Assembly (NCBI GenBank): GCA_001599815.1
Contig: BCIA01000001.1
Location: 4,840,934-4,904,933, forward strand
Reading direction: 5' to 3'
Length of the DNA: 64,000 nt
Source of the DNA: Furcasterigmium furcatum
Taxonomy: Eukaryota; Ascomycota; Sordariomycetes; Glomerellales; Plectosphaerellaceae
Part shown: positions 10,875-21,837 of the stretch, piece after piece
Numbering within the stretch: the stretch's first letter is position 1
How the letters are laid out: every line of letters begins with the position of its first letter
The notes under the pieces: generated by a model
What the model saw: the letters and a program-made list of their open reading frames with translations, nothing else
Told to the model about the DNA's origin: nothing
Databases searched by the model: none
Program-made: the position numbers and the translations under genes

Positions 10875-13800
10875 TCAAGGACCTGCTCCAGTCCTTACAA
10901 GACCATGAATCTCTGCCAACAGGCTCATGAAGCTGTCCGCGCCGTTCTCCTTCTGGACGGCATTAACGTCCTCGAGGAGCTGCTCATCCGGCCCGCGTCT
11001 CGGGCGGTTCTGTCCTTCAGCATCGATCGCCTTGATGATGCGCCAGGCACGGCGGAACTCGTCACGGATGGACACGATGCCGTTGTGCGTAACGGTGCGG
11101 GCGACGTTGTGGTCGAACTCGAAGGGATCCTCGATGGCGAAGAGGTACCGGTGCCGTACTTCCTTGATTTCGGTGCCGGGCGGCGGCTTTCCGTTCGATG
11201 TGCTCGCGCTTCCCGGGAGGTTCTGGCTGACAGGAGACTGCACGCTGTCGGCCGGAGACTGGAGCGGCTGGCCTTGGATCTGAGTGCCGCTTGAGGGAGG
11301 AGGATTGGCCGGGTCAGTAGGTGAGACGACAGCATTCGAGCTGGGTTGGTACTCGACAACCGTCTTGGCACCCGTCCAGCCTTTAGCCTGCTTGGGCACG
11401 AGGCCGCCAGGGGTGCGTAGGCTGAGGACATCGCGGCCCCAGTCGAATCCACGGGCTCCGCGATACGTCGTCATGGCACCGTTCTGGGCGTAGTATTCGA
11501 AGAAACCACGCAGGAGGTGACCGATGGAGTCCCGGTTACCATTGAGCTGATCTGCAGCTGCCAGATGTCGAATTGCATTTTCGTCGCGCCAAAATCCGAC
11601 GAAGCGGCCGCGGCAAGCAACCGTCTCGTCAAAGGGCTGCTGAATGGCCGGGGTTCCATCCGCGTTTTGTGGGAGGACAATCCTGCCAGTGTGATCGAGC
11701 GGGAAAGGCGGAGGAGGTCCAAGAGCCTGCAGATTCGGACAGACAAAAGGCTGGGCGACATTGACGAGATAATGAAGCACCATGAGGACATAGCCGTACG
11801 ATGAGAGCGAGCCGCGGTAGGGCGTGTTGATGCCTCGCATCTTTGCCCAATGTTTGACGAAGAGGATGAGGGGCCTGACTCTGGGATCGGTGTGTGAGTA
11901 ACATCGAAGAAGCGTGGTGTTCTGGAGGGCAAGGTGAGCCGAAAAATTGATGTCGCATTGGACGCCGACGCCAGCCTTGGGGAACTCAAGCTGGTCACGG
12001 TACCTGTCGCGAGGTTGGTTGGGGGCCATCTTCGACGGGTTTGGGAGACTGCCAATCACTTCAAGAAGTCGGTTGTCGGGGGTAGGAATAACGTGGTCGA
12101 GGTGAGGCTCTGGCTTCACGAGGGGGCTTCGGAGGACATCCATGTAGCTCCTGATATATCCCTCCAGAGAGAGATCATAGAGCTTCTTGTCCAATGCCTT
12201 GTCAAGCTCCGCAGCCAACTGAAGACTCTTGTGCCGGCGAGCGACAGCGCCGATACTGTACTGATCTGGCCCATTCTTGACAAATTCCTCGACGACGGCC
12301 CTGATTTCGTGGGACCAGATCCCGGCCACGTATTGATCGATGACCCGCCTATGCAAGTCAGACATAGTACTAGACTGCGCAGGGCGAAGGTTCGCGACGA
12401 TTCGCATTGTCCGGTCTCCGTACTCGGAGGCCGTCTCGAATTGAGTCTGTTCCAACGTGAGCAGCTGGATGGATGACAGCTTCTTAAGCCGCTCAAAATG
12501 GATCTGAAGCTGTTTGGTAAAGAGAAGGGGGTCAATGCCATATTCCGGTTGGTCTTGAAGACTCTTCCAGTGAGCCACGGTGACTTCTGCGACGTTCTCC
12601 CTGTCCGGCGTCTTTTCGAGTACCATTCGTCTCTCCCATTCAAGAACCATGGATTCACCTTCAATTTGCGTGAACACGCCGAGGAGGGACCGCCAAATGC
12701 CCCCATCGGTGACAGAAGGAAATGAGAGTGACCTATAACTCTGCAGCCTTCGCTTGAGTTCAGGGTCCCGGAGTCCTTCAACGAAGGATTTGCAGACGCT
12801 GAGCAGAAGAACGTGGTCTTCAAGGCCGAAATCGTTGTGGTTGGACACGGTGATATCGCGGCCGTTGAGCTTCCTGAGCAGACGCTTGGCCGTCCCATGG
12901 TATGAGGTCAAGGACTGAGTTTCGAGCTGGCGCAGCTTGAAGTTCGTTGCACGAGCCTTTTCAGAAGCTGGTTGAAGAGTCCCTGGCGTCGCTGGTGATT
13001 CTGGCTGGGCGTCATCCTTCTTCTCTGCAACAGCGATGTCGTCCATATCATCGTCGGCATCGGCACCATCTGGATGATCCACGATTCCGTTCTCCCACTT
13101 GTGCCTTGCTTCCAGCAAGTCTCGGAAAAGATCCTCCGACGGCTTTTCACAGACCTTGATGATCGGGACACGAGTTCGGGTCAGGAGTCGGGCACCGAAG
13201 CCGTTGTCGAGGAAGGCCTTTTCGATGAGTCGGGGGATCTCAGAACTGCCAGCATCCGGCTGGGGCTCTGAGAGCGGCGAGACCAGACCAAGGTCCATGT
13301 CTGAGGCTTTGGTGGCGAATCCGGAAGCCAGGCTGCCGAAACACCTCAGAGCCACAGACTCGGGAGGAAAGTCGTGCCGCCCATTGTGGTGTGCCTCGAA
13401 CGAATAAATGACCTGCCGAGAAATGCCTTCAATCCGGATACGGAACGACTCCTTCTCGGCAATATCTTCACGTTCAATTTCTGCCCCAGCCACGAGTGTG
13501 CCGCAGAGCTCCTCCAGGAACGCTGCCTGAGCAGGGATATCTTCAGGCCGCACTTGTTGATGCCCATGGGGATTGTAGAGCTGACCGTAGGAGCCTCGCC
13601 CGCCACGGGAAGGAGGTGCATCTTGGTGGCCAGGGTAAGGCCCTTGCCGGGTTGTGTATCCTCGACCGCCATATTGGTGAGCCCTCTGACCGTCTGCCCA
13701 CTTTTGAGCTTGCGGCTGGCCCTGATGGTGAGATGCTTGAGACCAAGGGGCCGGGTTGGGGCCAGCATTCTGACGACGGTAATCCTCCCGCGGTCCTTTT

Positions 13801-14216
13801 TGACGCATCGCCGAATTCTGAGGATCGTGGCCGAACTGCCGAGTGGGCCACGAGTCGGTGGGGCGAGTGTCGACGGGGATGGAAAGTTGCGCATTCATCT
13901 GTCGACGTTGGGCTTGGTTGGGTCGTTTGCGGGAGGCCTTTGGGGAAGCCGGTGCTGGTTGTGATTGAGAGTCCGGTTGTGCCGCCTGGGGTTGACTGGA
14001 CTGAGGGCCAGCAGTGACCGCAGTAGGCTGAGCAAGACTGGCCTCACCAGCTGCCGAGGTGACCTGGTTCTGGTCGAGAGGAGTCAAATGAGCCTCAACC
14101 TGACGGGCATCGGGAGAATCATTGCTCAAGATCATGTTGCGAAGACGATCCTCCAGGAACGCATTGCCTTCGAAACCAGGGGGCGGCCGCCCTTGGTAAT
14201 TGCCTTGTCCGGTCAT
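10875..14216 (-). CDS. Cid1-like non-canonical poly(A)/poly(U) polymerase with a split palm domain
   Basis: Intronless, 1113 residues. It belongs to the DNA polymerase beta-like nucleotidyltransferases that add nucleotides to RNA 3' ends. The N-terminal about 220 residues are low-complexity, rich in Gln, Pro, Ser and RGG-like elements. The catalytic helical turn and first two carboxylates are GSLASGFATKASDMD (294-308; D306, D308). The third carboxylate is in GVGVQCDINFSAHLAL (D755). The PAP-associated domain follows (RPLILFVKHWAKMRGIN, GSLSSYGYVLMVLHYL, about 780-820). Normally the segment ending in VPIIKV is followed almost directly by the third-Asp strand. Here about 380 residues intervene, part acidic and part helical. 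All catalytic residues survive, so an active enzyme is expected. Target RNA and nucleotide preference cannot be told. The C-terminus is low-complexity and then carries conserved helices. Confidence 0.88.
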   Translation of the reverse strand: MTGQGNYQGRPPPGFEGNAFLEDRLRNMILSNDSPDARQVEAHLTPLDQNQVTSAAGEASLAQPTAVTAGPQSSQPQAAQPDSQSQPAPASPKASRKRPNQAQRRQMNAQLSIPVDTRPTDSWPTRQFGHDPQNSAMRQKGPREDYRRQNAGPNPAPWSQASHHQGQPQAQKWADGQRAHQYGGRGYTTRQGPYPGHQDAPPSRGGRGSYGQLYNPHGHQQVRPEDIPAQAAFLEELCGTLVAGAEIEREDIAEKESFRIRIEGISRQVIYSFEAHHNGRHDFPPESVALRCFGSLASGFATKASDMDLGLVSPLSEPQPDAGSSEIPRLIEKAFLDNGFGARLLTRTRVPIIKVCEKPSEDLFRDLLEARHKWENGIVDHPDGADADDDMDDIAVAEKKDDAQPESPATPGTLQPASEKARATNFKLRQLETQSLTSYHGTAKRLLRKLNGRDITVSNHNDFGLEDHVLLLSVCKSFVEGLRDPELKRRLQSYRSLSFPSVTDGGIWRSLLGVFTQIEGESMVLEWERRMVLEKTPDRENVAEVTVAHWKSLQDQPEYGIDPLLFTKQLQIHFERLKKLSSIQLLTLEQTQFETASEYGDRTMRIVANLRPAQSSTMSDLHRRVIDQYVAGIWSHEIRAVVEEFVKNGPDQYSIGAVARRHKSLQLAAELDKALDKKLYDLSLEGYIRSYMDVLRSPLVKPEPHLDHVIPTPDNRLLEVIGSLPNPSKMAPNQPRDRYRDQLEFPKAGVGVQCDINFSAHLALQNTTLLRCYSHTDPRVRPLILFVKHWAKMRGINTPYRGSLSSYGYVLMVLHYLVNVAQPFVCPNLQALGPPPPFPLDHTGRIVLPQNADGTPAIQQPFDETVACRGRFVGFWRDENAIRHLAAADQLNGNRDSIGHLLRGFFEYYAQNGAMTTYRGARGFDWGRDVLSLRTPGGLVPKQAKGWTGAKTVVEYQPSSNAVVSPTDPANPPPSSGTQIQGQPLQSPADSVQSPVSQNLPGSASTSNGKPPPGTEIKEVRHRYLFAIEDPFEFDHNVARTVTHNGIVSIRDEFRRAWRIIKAIDAEGQNRPRRGPDEQLLEDVNAVQKENGADSFMSLLAEIHGLVRTGAGP

Positions 14217-15400
14217 GCCTCAGAACACAGGGGTCAAACAAACTGAGGTGTGTATGATGAGAGGGCGAGGAAGTCTCGCAAGGTATCAGATAGACCACAG
14301 CCGGCGATGTGCTGTCATTGGTAGTACTCTTATAGTGAGATGTGTGTTTTCTCTCGTGCCCGTTTGCCCCTCTCAGAAGTGTGTGCTCAAGGGAGCTGAC
14401 TGAGCTAGACAGAGCCTGGGCAGGCTCCTTTGTTGGTAGTGTTGGGGATAAGACGGTGCTGCTAGGGTGCTCTCCATGGAGGGAGTTTCAGAAGGTGAGA
14501 TGATTGAGGTGGCAGGCGTAAAATTGAACAAAACCTGAATCTGGTTCCGAGGGAGGTGAGGTGTAAACTCTGGCCACGCTCCTTCCCTCGCATGAGGTCT
14601 GGATGGATGTAAAGAAGTGGAAAGACAATTCGCACTGTATGACCGCCAGGACCAGGCCGTTTCGTGTACCTCAAATGGGGCATGGTACAGTGCGCATTAC
14701 TCCATGGGAGGATGGGCGAGGGAAAACTGATTATATAAGCCTCGATTTCCAGGCAACTTCGTGAGTCTCCTCCTCGGAATCTCGACGTAAGCTTAGACTC
14801 GGCCGGAAGGAAGCTTCGACACAACAACTAAGTCGCATGGCGATCTATAATTGAGATCACCACAGCTCCTCTACACCACGGAATCCCGACTCTACACTCT
14901 GTTGTCTGTTGGGGACCACGAAGCAATTGCCTCGTTAAGCGCATTGAGCTGCCTATTTGACTAGCACCTCCTGCAGGTCGGCACTTTGTCCACGTCTCCA
15001 TCCATTGTCCAACAGTGTGGGTCCTTTGTCGTCAGTGGAGCGCCATCCACTTCACCTCCCTCGCGCGTCCAAATCCCACCCGTGGCCTGCGGCTCGAATC
15101 CATCTTCCCCCTTCCTCCTCAACCTTCAACGCTCCCACCGCCGTGCAAATTCGAATTGCATCATTTACGCGCCGCGCGTGGTGTAGACCTGCTGCACTCC
15201 TTATCAACGGACTTTGCAGGAGAAGAGCCCCTTTCAACAAAGCCCAAGCTCGTCAGACCAGCAATCGACAATCCGGCATTCCCAGAACGAACCCACGCTC
15301 TCCTCCAGGCAGCGAGGCCTCAGCCTGGGCCGTAACACCAACCCTACTCAGTCATCTCTCACGCTGAACTGATTTGGGCATCCATCGACCGAACCCTGCC
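14217..15400. promoter_or_regulatory. Divergent intergenic region between nucleotidyltransferase and TFIIF alpha
   Basis: 1184 bp. A TATATAA box lies at 14732-14738 on the plus strand, about 670 bp before the TFIIF start, which could mean a long 5' leader. Pyrimidine-rich sequence at about 14960-15130 fits a fungal core promoter or leader. Short frames here have no family resemblance. Confidence 0.35.
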
Positions 15401-17700
15401 ATGAGCGCGCCCCCGCCAGGTCTGCCAAACGGGCAGAACACACGCCCGAACCCAGGCGGCCCTCACGATCCGAATGGCAGACCGCGACCACCGCCAATGA
15501 AGAAGAGGCCGCGCGCTGATCCCCTCGTCGCCCGAAAGAAGCCCCCTTCAAAGAATGCTCCCGCCCGACCTGGCGCATCGTCCTCGGCAGGTCCCAGCCG
15601 ATCCCAAGCCTCTTCTTCCGTGAACCCAGAAGCTCAGACAACCGCACTGCTGTCCCGTATCGCAGAGCATCGTACCAAGGCGGCTGCGAATGGTGGATGG
15701 ACAGAACCCTTGCCAGCAGGTGCTCGGGAGTGGAAGATTGTTACGACGAAGCGCGCGATGCTCGATGGCATGCGCCACCATATCATGAAGTTCCACTCCA
15801 CCAACCCCAAGGCTACCATCGACCCTACGAACCAGGAGGAATTTACGCGCCCTGTCACGTTGCAACGTCGCGACCCTCGTCAGCCAGCTGCCGGCCGTGA
15901 TGTCAAGCAGCCTGAAGCTCCGCAGCCCGAGCCCAACCCCGTGGATGAGAAGGAAGCGGAGAGACTAGCCAAGCTGAAGGCGGACAAAGAAGCCTGGAAA
16001 GCCATGGAGGCAGCCAAGAGTGCGCCATCACTGAAGGACCCGAATGCGCCCCAGAGGGTCAAGCAGCCAAAGCAAGAGGAGCGAGGTGTCTCCTTCTACC
16101 GTACGCCGCGGAGCCAGCAGGAGAAGAAGCAGATGGACCTGCGCTACGAGGAGGCACTGCCGTGGCACATTGAGGATGTCGACGGAAAGAATGTCTGGGT
16201 CGGATCGTATGTTGCACCCATGTCCGAGACTCACGTCTGCCTCGTCGCGACGCATGACGGCAAGTTCGCCATGGTACCGCTGGAGAAATGGTACAAATTC
16301 GTGGCCAAGCCCAATTTCGATCACATGAAGATTGAGGAAGCCGAAGCCCTGACCAAGAGCAACGGCGTCTCGCGCTGGATCATGCAGAGCAGGGAGAAGC
16401 AGGCAAAGCAGAAAGAGATGGACGAGACGAGGCAATACTTCCACGGGCCTGCCCGTATCAAGACGGAGAGCGCCACTTTCCGCAACGCTTCCATGGAGGA
16501 ACGTTTCGATCACGATCAAATAGATTTTGAGGGTGACGAATTCCAGGATGACGACGAGGCGCCCACCTTTGAGCCCGACGGAGACGAAGACCAGAAGACT
16601 GCGGACGATCGCATTCGCCGCGAGCAGCTGGGAGCCAACCTGTTTGGCGATGCTGACGAGGGCAAGATCGACAAGGAGGAGCTTGAGCAGAGGCTCCTGG
16701 ACGAGGTCAGGCGCAAGGAAGGCAAGAAGATGACCAAGGCTTTGATCAAGCGCGAGAAGGAGACCATATACCAGGACGACTCCGACAGCGGGTACGATCC
16801 CTTTGAGTCTTCATCGGTATGTGGCGTGCGACCCGGCGGTCCCTCGAAGACGGTGCTAACTGAGATGGTTTCCAGAGCGAGGATGATTCCGACGAGGAGA
16901 AGGACAAGGACAAGCAGGGTGAGGAGGACAAGGAGGAGAAGGATGATGACAAGGACAAGCCGCCTTCCAGTCAGGATCCTTCCGGCCAGAAGCAGGACGG
17001 CAAGGACGGCAAAGATAAGCACGCCACGTCCTCCAAAGGCACCCTGACTCCATCCGGCAAGCAGAAGCAGGCGGATGCTACTAAGAAGGGCAAGTCACTG
17101 AAACGGCCCGGCTCTCCGAACCTCTCCGAGTCGAGCGGTACCGAGTCTTCTCGCAAGAAGAAGCAGAAGAAGAATGCTGGCAACTCTGTTCAAGCCAGCC
17201 GATCCGGCACGCCGCTGCCGCCGGGCGTTGCTGGGCAGAAACACAAGCTAGGCATGGGTTCTGGGAGCGACGGGGAAGCCACTGGCGGCGAGATGTCAGA
17301 TGGTGCGAAGAGGCAGAAGAAGCTCAAGATCCTGGGAACTGGTGCCAGAGCCACACCCACAGGATCCCGGGCCGGTAGCCCTGTCCCGGCTTCTGCGAGT
17401 GGTAAGTCTCACGTGGTCTACGGCGAAAGAAGCGTCTCTAACAGCATCTCAGCTGCCTCCCCTACCAGCCCTGGCGCTCGTGCTGGCTCGCCAGGCCAGA
17501 CCGATCCCATCCAAGTGTCCGAGCTCCGGAATGTGCTGCCACCCGACGGAGGCCCTGGCATCAGGCTTTCTGAGCTCCTGAAGGCCTTTAGTGGCAGGGT
17601 AGGCGACGGACCTGGGCAGACGCCGAAGCTCGACTTCATCCAACTGGTCAAGGCGAATACCATCTACGGACCAGACAAGTTGATGCGCCGCAAGGATTAG
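15401..17700 (+). CDS. TFG1: Transcription initiation factor TFIIF subunit alpha (RAP74/Tfg1)
   Basis: Large subunit of TFIIF, which binds RNA polymerase II and stabilises the preinitiation complex; nuclear. 729 residues from exons 15401-16816, 16876-17401 and 17453-17700. The start is the first true ATG, MSAPPPGLPN. The dimerisation region is recognisable around 95-330: EWKIVTTKRAM, GVSFYRTPRSQQEKK, LPWHIEDVDGKNVWVG and MVPLEKWYKF. A long acidic and Lys-rich charged linker follows, then a C-terminal winged helix (about 660-729; PGIRLSELLKAF to KANTIYGPDKLMRRKD). The second intron is 51 nt, keeps the frame and has no stop, so retention would add 17 residues; it does have a good GTAAGT donor and CTAAC branch. 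It converges on CWC26 with 148 bp between stops. Confidence 0.95.
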
Positions 17701-17848
17701 GTTGGAGCTGGCGATGCCTCGTTGGCATGCCAATCGCCCAGGGCATAGAAGCCATTCACAGTTTACTGTCATGTAGAAGTTGTTGCGCAATGCAAAGAGA
17801 AACACGCAAAGGAGGTGGTTATGGTATCATTTTAAAGTGTCTGCCTGT

Positions 17849-18844
17849 TCATTCATCCATCTGCCATGCATAATCCAAGCCCTTATTCCTCTCCTTTCTG
17901 TTGAGGGCCTTGAACCTTTCCGACTCGAATCCGTTGCCCCTGTCCACGCCATCCCATCGGTAGCCAGGCCGTATGCCATATCTGTTTGGCGCCGCACCGC
18001 CAGTATAGATGGGCCGCTTCTTTCCCTTCTTCCCTGAACTCTTGCTGCCCTGCTGTTCCGATGAGCCCAGGAACTGCGCCATGGGGTCGTTCCAGCGTTC
18101 CTTCTCCTTGAGCTCGCGGTTCATCTCCTCGTCATCTGCCGTCCTGGCAAAGGCCATGGTCTTTGCGTCCTCGAGTGCCTCTCGCCGCGCCTTCGCCTGT
18201 GCCGCCTGCACGTCGCCCTTGGGCATGATCTTGGCCTGGCGCTCCTTTTCTCGCTGCTCCGCCTCGACGGCCGCACGCCGCGCCTCTGCGCGCCTCATGG
18301 ATACGTCGACTCGTCTGCCGGTGGCGTCACGGTAGACGGTCTCTTCCTCCTTGTTCTCGGCTCTGTGTTTCGCGAATTCGGCCTCCTCCTGCGCCTTGCG
18401 GCGCGCTAGCTGGGCCGACACGGCGGCGGCGGACTGCAGGCCGGCGTGTGTTCCGTCGGTCATCTTGACGACGGAGGAATCGTCTATGGAGGGCATCTCA
18501 TCGTCGAGGTTCTGGGCGGCGCGGGACTCCGCGGCCGCGGAGGCGAGGATGGCGTCTGCTGCTGCGGTGTCGGCATCGTTCTTCTGGGTCGACGAGCTGG
18601 AAGGTTCGCCGAGGGTCTTCCAGCCGGACTTTTTGGCGCGGCGGAACTCGGCGCTGGTGCCTGACACCGTTACCGGGCCGTCGAAGCCGTCGTCGTTGGC
18701 GGATTTGGGCGTTGCCCAGGAAGAATCGTCATCGTCGGCGATGATGAGGCCGGAGGCCGCTTCCTTGCGCTTGCGCTTCTTTGATGGTTTCGGGTCTGCT
18801 ACCAGGTAGTTCTTTGCGAGGTAGTCTGATAGGTTTGACGGCAT
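17849..18844 (-). CDS. CWC26: Pre-mRNA-splicing factor Cwc26/Bud13 (RES complex)
   Basis: Bud13-family subunit of the RES complex (retention and splicing), which joins the activated spliceosome and promotes splicing of weak introns. Single exon, 331 residues. I chose the ATG giving MPSNLSDYLAKNYL, which matches the family N-terminus; an in-frame ATG 18 codons upstream is possible but adds unconserved residues. The middle is Ala/Glu/Arg-rich and predicted helical. The conserved C-terminus carries NRYGIRPGYRWDGVDRGNGF and ends KGLDYAWQMDE. Tail-to-tail with TFIIF alpha. Confidence 0.94.
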   Translation of the reverse strand: MPSNLSDYLAKNYLVADPKPSKKRKRKEAASGLIIADDDDSSWATPKSANDDGFDGPVTVSGTSAEFRRAKKSGWKTLGEPSSSSTQKNDADTAAADAILASAAAESRAAQNLDDEMPSIDDSSVVKMTDGTHAGLQSAAAVSAQLARRKAQEEAEFAKHRAENKEEETVYRDATGRRVDVSMRRAEARRAAVEAEQREKERQAKIMPKGDVQAAQAKARREALEDAKTMAFARTADDEEMNRELKEKERWNDPMAQFLGSSEQQGSKSSGKKGKKRPIYTGGAAPNRYGIRPGYRWDGVDRGNGFESERFKALNRKERNKGLDYAWQMDE

Positions 18845-19509
18845 TGCGACGGCGAGGCGTTGGAGGTTGTTGTCTGAAGGTTTGCAATGGAGTCCCAAAA
18901 TGCGCTACCAACTTGCGTGCCTTGTGATCTGCAGCACCCCAGCTCCTCAAAGTTCGGCGCTGTTCCTGGGGCGGGTCGATTGGGGGATGACGTCCTGTCG
19001 GTCTCGGAAGGGTCCACACTAAAGGGACCGACAGCGACGGGACTCGGGCGAGTACCTTCCAGCAGGTTGCACATAACGGGGGTCCGCCGGGCGCTCCGCG
19101 CAATTAACCAGGGGCAATCAGCACTTTCCATACTTATTTCACGCCCAACTGCTCCCGAGGTCTGGCTTCATCATCTGCAACCCCCACGGACATTCTCGAA
19201 CACAGCAGTCACTTTGCATGGCGCCCTACCTCCACTGGATGTCTTGAGTCGGTCGACTGTGTATGGACACTCGCAACAAAACTAACTGCCGCCTCCTATA
19301 CTTCGACACCTTGTCCAAGGCCGCGCCACCACCTCGAACGCTCATGACGATCACCGACGCGAGATAGTCCGACTCTTTACGCCGACACCCCCTCCCCCTA
19401 CCAGCGGGGAGCTCTCTCTCCGTCTCTCTCCTCTCTCTGCTAGCATCGCACGCCGTCCTTCACCGTTGGCAGCCGCGTTGGCCGGCTGACCCTCCGAAGC
19501 CGCGCCTTC
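18845..19509. promoter_or_regulatory. Divergent promoter, CWC26 and TRS85
   Basis: 665 bp between start codons. A CT-rich tract lies just before the TRS85 start (about 19380-19445). No defined operator or CCAAT box recognised. Confidence 0.35.
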
Positions 19510-21837
19510 ATGCAGTCCCCAGATCAGGATGTCTCGCCCTCCGCTTCGCTCCAAACCCTGCCCGCGGCGGCCTCGGCCGTGAGGCTGAACAAGAGGCAGC
19601 CAGTCCTCGAAGGCCATCCTCTCTCTGAGTCGCAGCTCTCCCTGCCGTACCGACGAGCGAACCCCTCGGCAGCATCTCTGTTCGCATCAACGCAGACGCC
19701 GCCTGGGTCCAGGTCTATGTCCCCTGTTGGGCGCACCGGATCCCCGGGAAGAAATGTGTCCGGCTCTGTGTTCGGCGGGGCAGGAACCAAGTCCCTCGTA
19801 GACACCACGTCCGACAGCCCAGGGGACCCGCTGAGCTTACTGCTCAAATCATACGTCCCCCACGTCGCCATTTACACCTCACAGGACACGGCAGACTTCG
19901 CCAAGGAGAAGGGCTTCAAGGATGGCCTGTGGGAGCTGCTCCGGCCGTTTGGCGAGAGGGTACAGGGCAAGGTCTCCATCAGAGACAGCAATGGGTCAAG
20001 CCGGGCCTGGGAGGATTTCTCCATCCGATTTGTGCAGCTTGGAGCGAACATCGAACCTCCTGATGTGGCCACGAGCAGCGCGAAGAAGACGGCCTCTCGC
20101 GCAAATGGCATGTCGGAGAATACTGCGAAGGAGAAGCGGAAGTTGGAGGACGTCGAATCGGTCGTCGAGCGCCACTTGAGGTACGCGGAGGACTCGGTAC
20201 ACGGCTTGCCACACCACGGCCATTTGACGAGACAAGGCCTGGATATCGAGGCAACTTCGCCCTACTACTCACTCTACCTCCGTCGACTGCTATCTGGGAT
20301 CCCCGTATCAGCGCACGAGACTTTCTCACATCCCGTTGCGTGCGTCATTGCCATCAGCTCGCGGAGCAAGTCACCAATCGAAGAGCTTAGGCAGCTGTAC
20401 AACGAGACGATGACAGGGGACAAGAAGCTGCCCGGATGGGTGGACGGCGAGTATCTCAGGTACTACGTGTTGGTTCACGATGAGGAACAGGACGACATAA
20501 CGCGGTCGCTCTCGCTCTTTGATCAGATGAAGCGGCATCTAGGCTTGCACTGCCATTTGCTGCGACTGAGGAGCAGCCAGAGCGCAGAGACGGACGACGA
20601 CAGCATACCGCTGCCTCGGAGTGACTGGATGACAGCTGAAGAAGAGCTGGCAGATATCCAGAGGAGCGAATCCGAAGAAGGCTTCGAGGACCCGACAAGA
20701 CACATCTTTGAATCGGACGCGACGGCCATCCGCACTTTTGTCAGAGAAATGGTGACGCAGTCCATTATCCCTACGATGGAACGCCATGTCTCCATGTGGA
20801 ACGATCAGGTTGCGTCAAGAAGACGAGGCATCGCCGGCAGATTCATGAATCTCTCACGAAAATGGGGAGGCTTCGGTGGCTCACGATCGTCCACAGGCAG
20901 CAGCGGCAACGCATCGGACAGCTTCGAGTCGCTGGGTTACTACAAGCCGGACGCATCCGAGGCCATCATGCGAAAGCTGGCCGATTTCGCGTTTATGCTG
21001 AGAGACTTCAAGCTGGCACAGTCTACGTATGACCTGCTCCGGTCTGATTTCCACGACGCCAAGGCGTGGAAGTACCATGCCGCCACGAACGAGATGGCAG
21101 CGCTGAGTCTCCTGATCATGCCTCAGTCCATGTCCTCGAAAGCACGGACTGAGACCCTGGACCAGATGCTCGAGGCGGCCTTCTACTCGTATCACACGAG
21201 GTGCAGCTCGCCCTTCGGCGCGATGCGATCTCTCACTCTGGGGCTGGAGCTCCTGCGGCTCCGGGGCGGCAGCGCCATCGATGAAGCGGGCAAGTGGGGC
21301 ATGAAGCTGCTCGACTCGAAGATCCTGGGGCCCGTGGGCGACGCCCTGACAAAAGAACGGCTCGCCATCTGCTTCGCTTGCCGGCCCGGCGCAGGCTCGG
21401 GCAGCTGGGGAGGTCGGACGCGGAAGGCCGCTGCATGGGCGGTGCTGGGCGCCGAGGCCTGGCTTCTCCAATCGAAAACGATCCAGGCGCAGCGATGCCT
21501 GAATGAAGCGCAGAGGCTCTACTCCGATCTCCCTACGCAGAACGGCATCGCCAAGTTTGGGTTGGCACATGACTTTGTGGTCGGCCTTCAGTCTCATCTC
21601 GACCAGGAGCTTGAGCCTGCTTCGCACGGCGAGGGGGGAGGTGACTCGCCGAGTACCGAGGACGAGTCTGTTGTCGACGAAGAGACGGAGGCCCTGGACG
21701 GAGGTGATACGCGGGCAAAGCGGGCGAGCATGGTGGTCAGGCCAGGTGCCACGGTGGCGGCGAGCCTCGAGACAGCGCCGTTGCATGAGGTGACGGCGGA
21801 TAATAAGGAGAGCACTGCCCAGGACGATTTTGGCTGA
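19510..21837 (+). CDS. TRS85: TRAPP complex subunit Trs85 (TRAPPC8-like)
   Basis: Subunit specific to TRAPPIII, the exchange factor for Rab Ypt1 in autophagy and ER-Golgi/endosome-Golgi traffic; peripheral Golgi and pre-autophagosomal membrane. Intronless, 775 residues. The first about 105 residues are Ser/Pro-rich and unconserved. The core begins at DPLSLLLKSYVPHVAIYTSQDT. Family hallmarks include SPYYSLYLRRLLSGIPVSAHETFSHPVACV, YYVLVHDE, IPTMERHVSMWNDQVASRRRGI and FMLRDFKLAQSTYDLLRSDFHDAKAWKY, the last a TPR-like helical repeat. Close to the usual fungal length. The C-terminal 60 residues are acidic and variable. It is followed in tandem by SEC1. Confidence 0.94.
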   Translation: MQSPDQDVSPSASLQTLPAAASAVRLNKRQPVLEGHPLSESQLSLPYRRANPSAASLFASTQTPPGSRSMSPVGRTGSPGRNVSGSVFGGAGTKSLVDTTSDSPGDPLSLLLKSYVPHVAIYTSQDTADFAKEKGFKDGLWELLRPFGERVQGKVSIRDSNGSSRAWEDFSIRFVQLGANIEPPDVATSSAKKTASRANGMSENTAKEKRKLEDVESVVERHLRYAEDSVHGLPHHGHLTRQGLDIEATSPYYSLYLRRLLSGIPVSAHETFSHPVACVIAISSRSKSPIEELRQLYNETMTGDKKLPGWVDGEYLRYYVLVHDEEQDDITRSLSLFDQMKRHLGLHCHLLRLRSSQSAETDDDSIPLPRSDWMTAEEELADIQRSESEEGFEDPTRHIFESDATAIRTFVREMVTQSIIPTMERHVSMWNDQVASRRRGIAGRFMNLSRKWGGFGGSRSSTGSSGNASDSFESLGYYKPDASEAIMRKLADFAFMLRDFKLAQSTYDLLRSDFHDAKAWKYHAATNEMAALSLLIMPQSMSSKARTETLDQMLEAAFYSYHTRCSSPFGAMRSLTLGLELLRLRGGSAIDEAGKWGMKLLDSKILGPVGDALTKERLAICFACRPGAGSGSWGGRTRKAAAWAVLGAEAWLLQSKTIQAQRCLNEAQRLYSDLPTQNGIAKFGLAHDFVVGLQSHLDQELEPASHGEGGGDSPSTEDESVVDEETEALDGGDTRAKRASMVVRPGATVAASLETAPLHEVTADNKESTAQDDFG

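Noticed and set aside
20881..21786. 301-codon frame opposite TRS85
   Set aside because: Antisense shadow with Arg/His/Leu-rich composition; the TRS85 frame explains the conservation.
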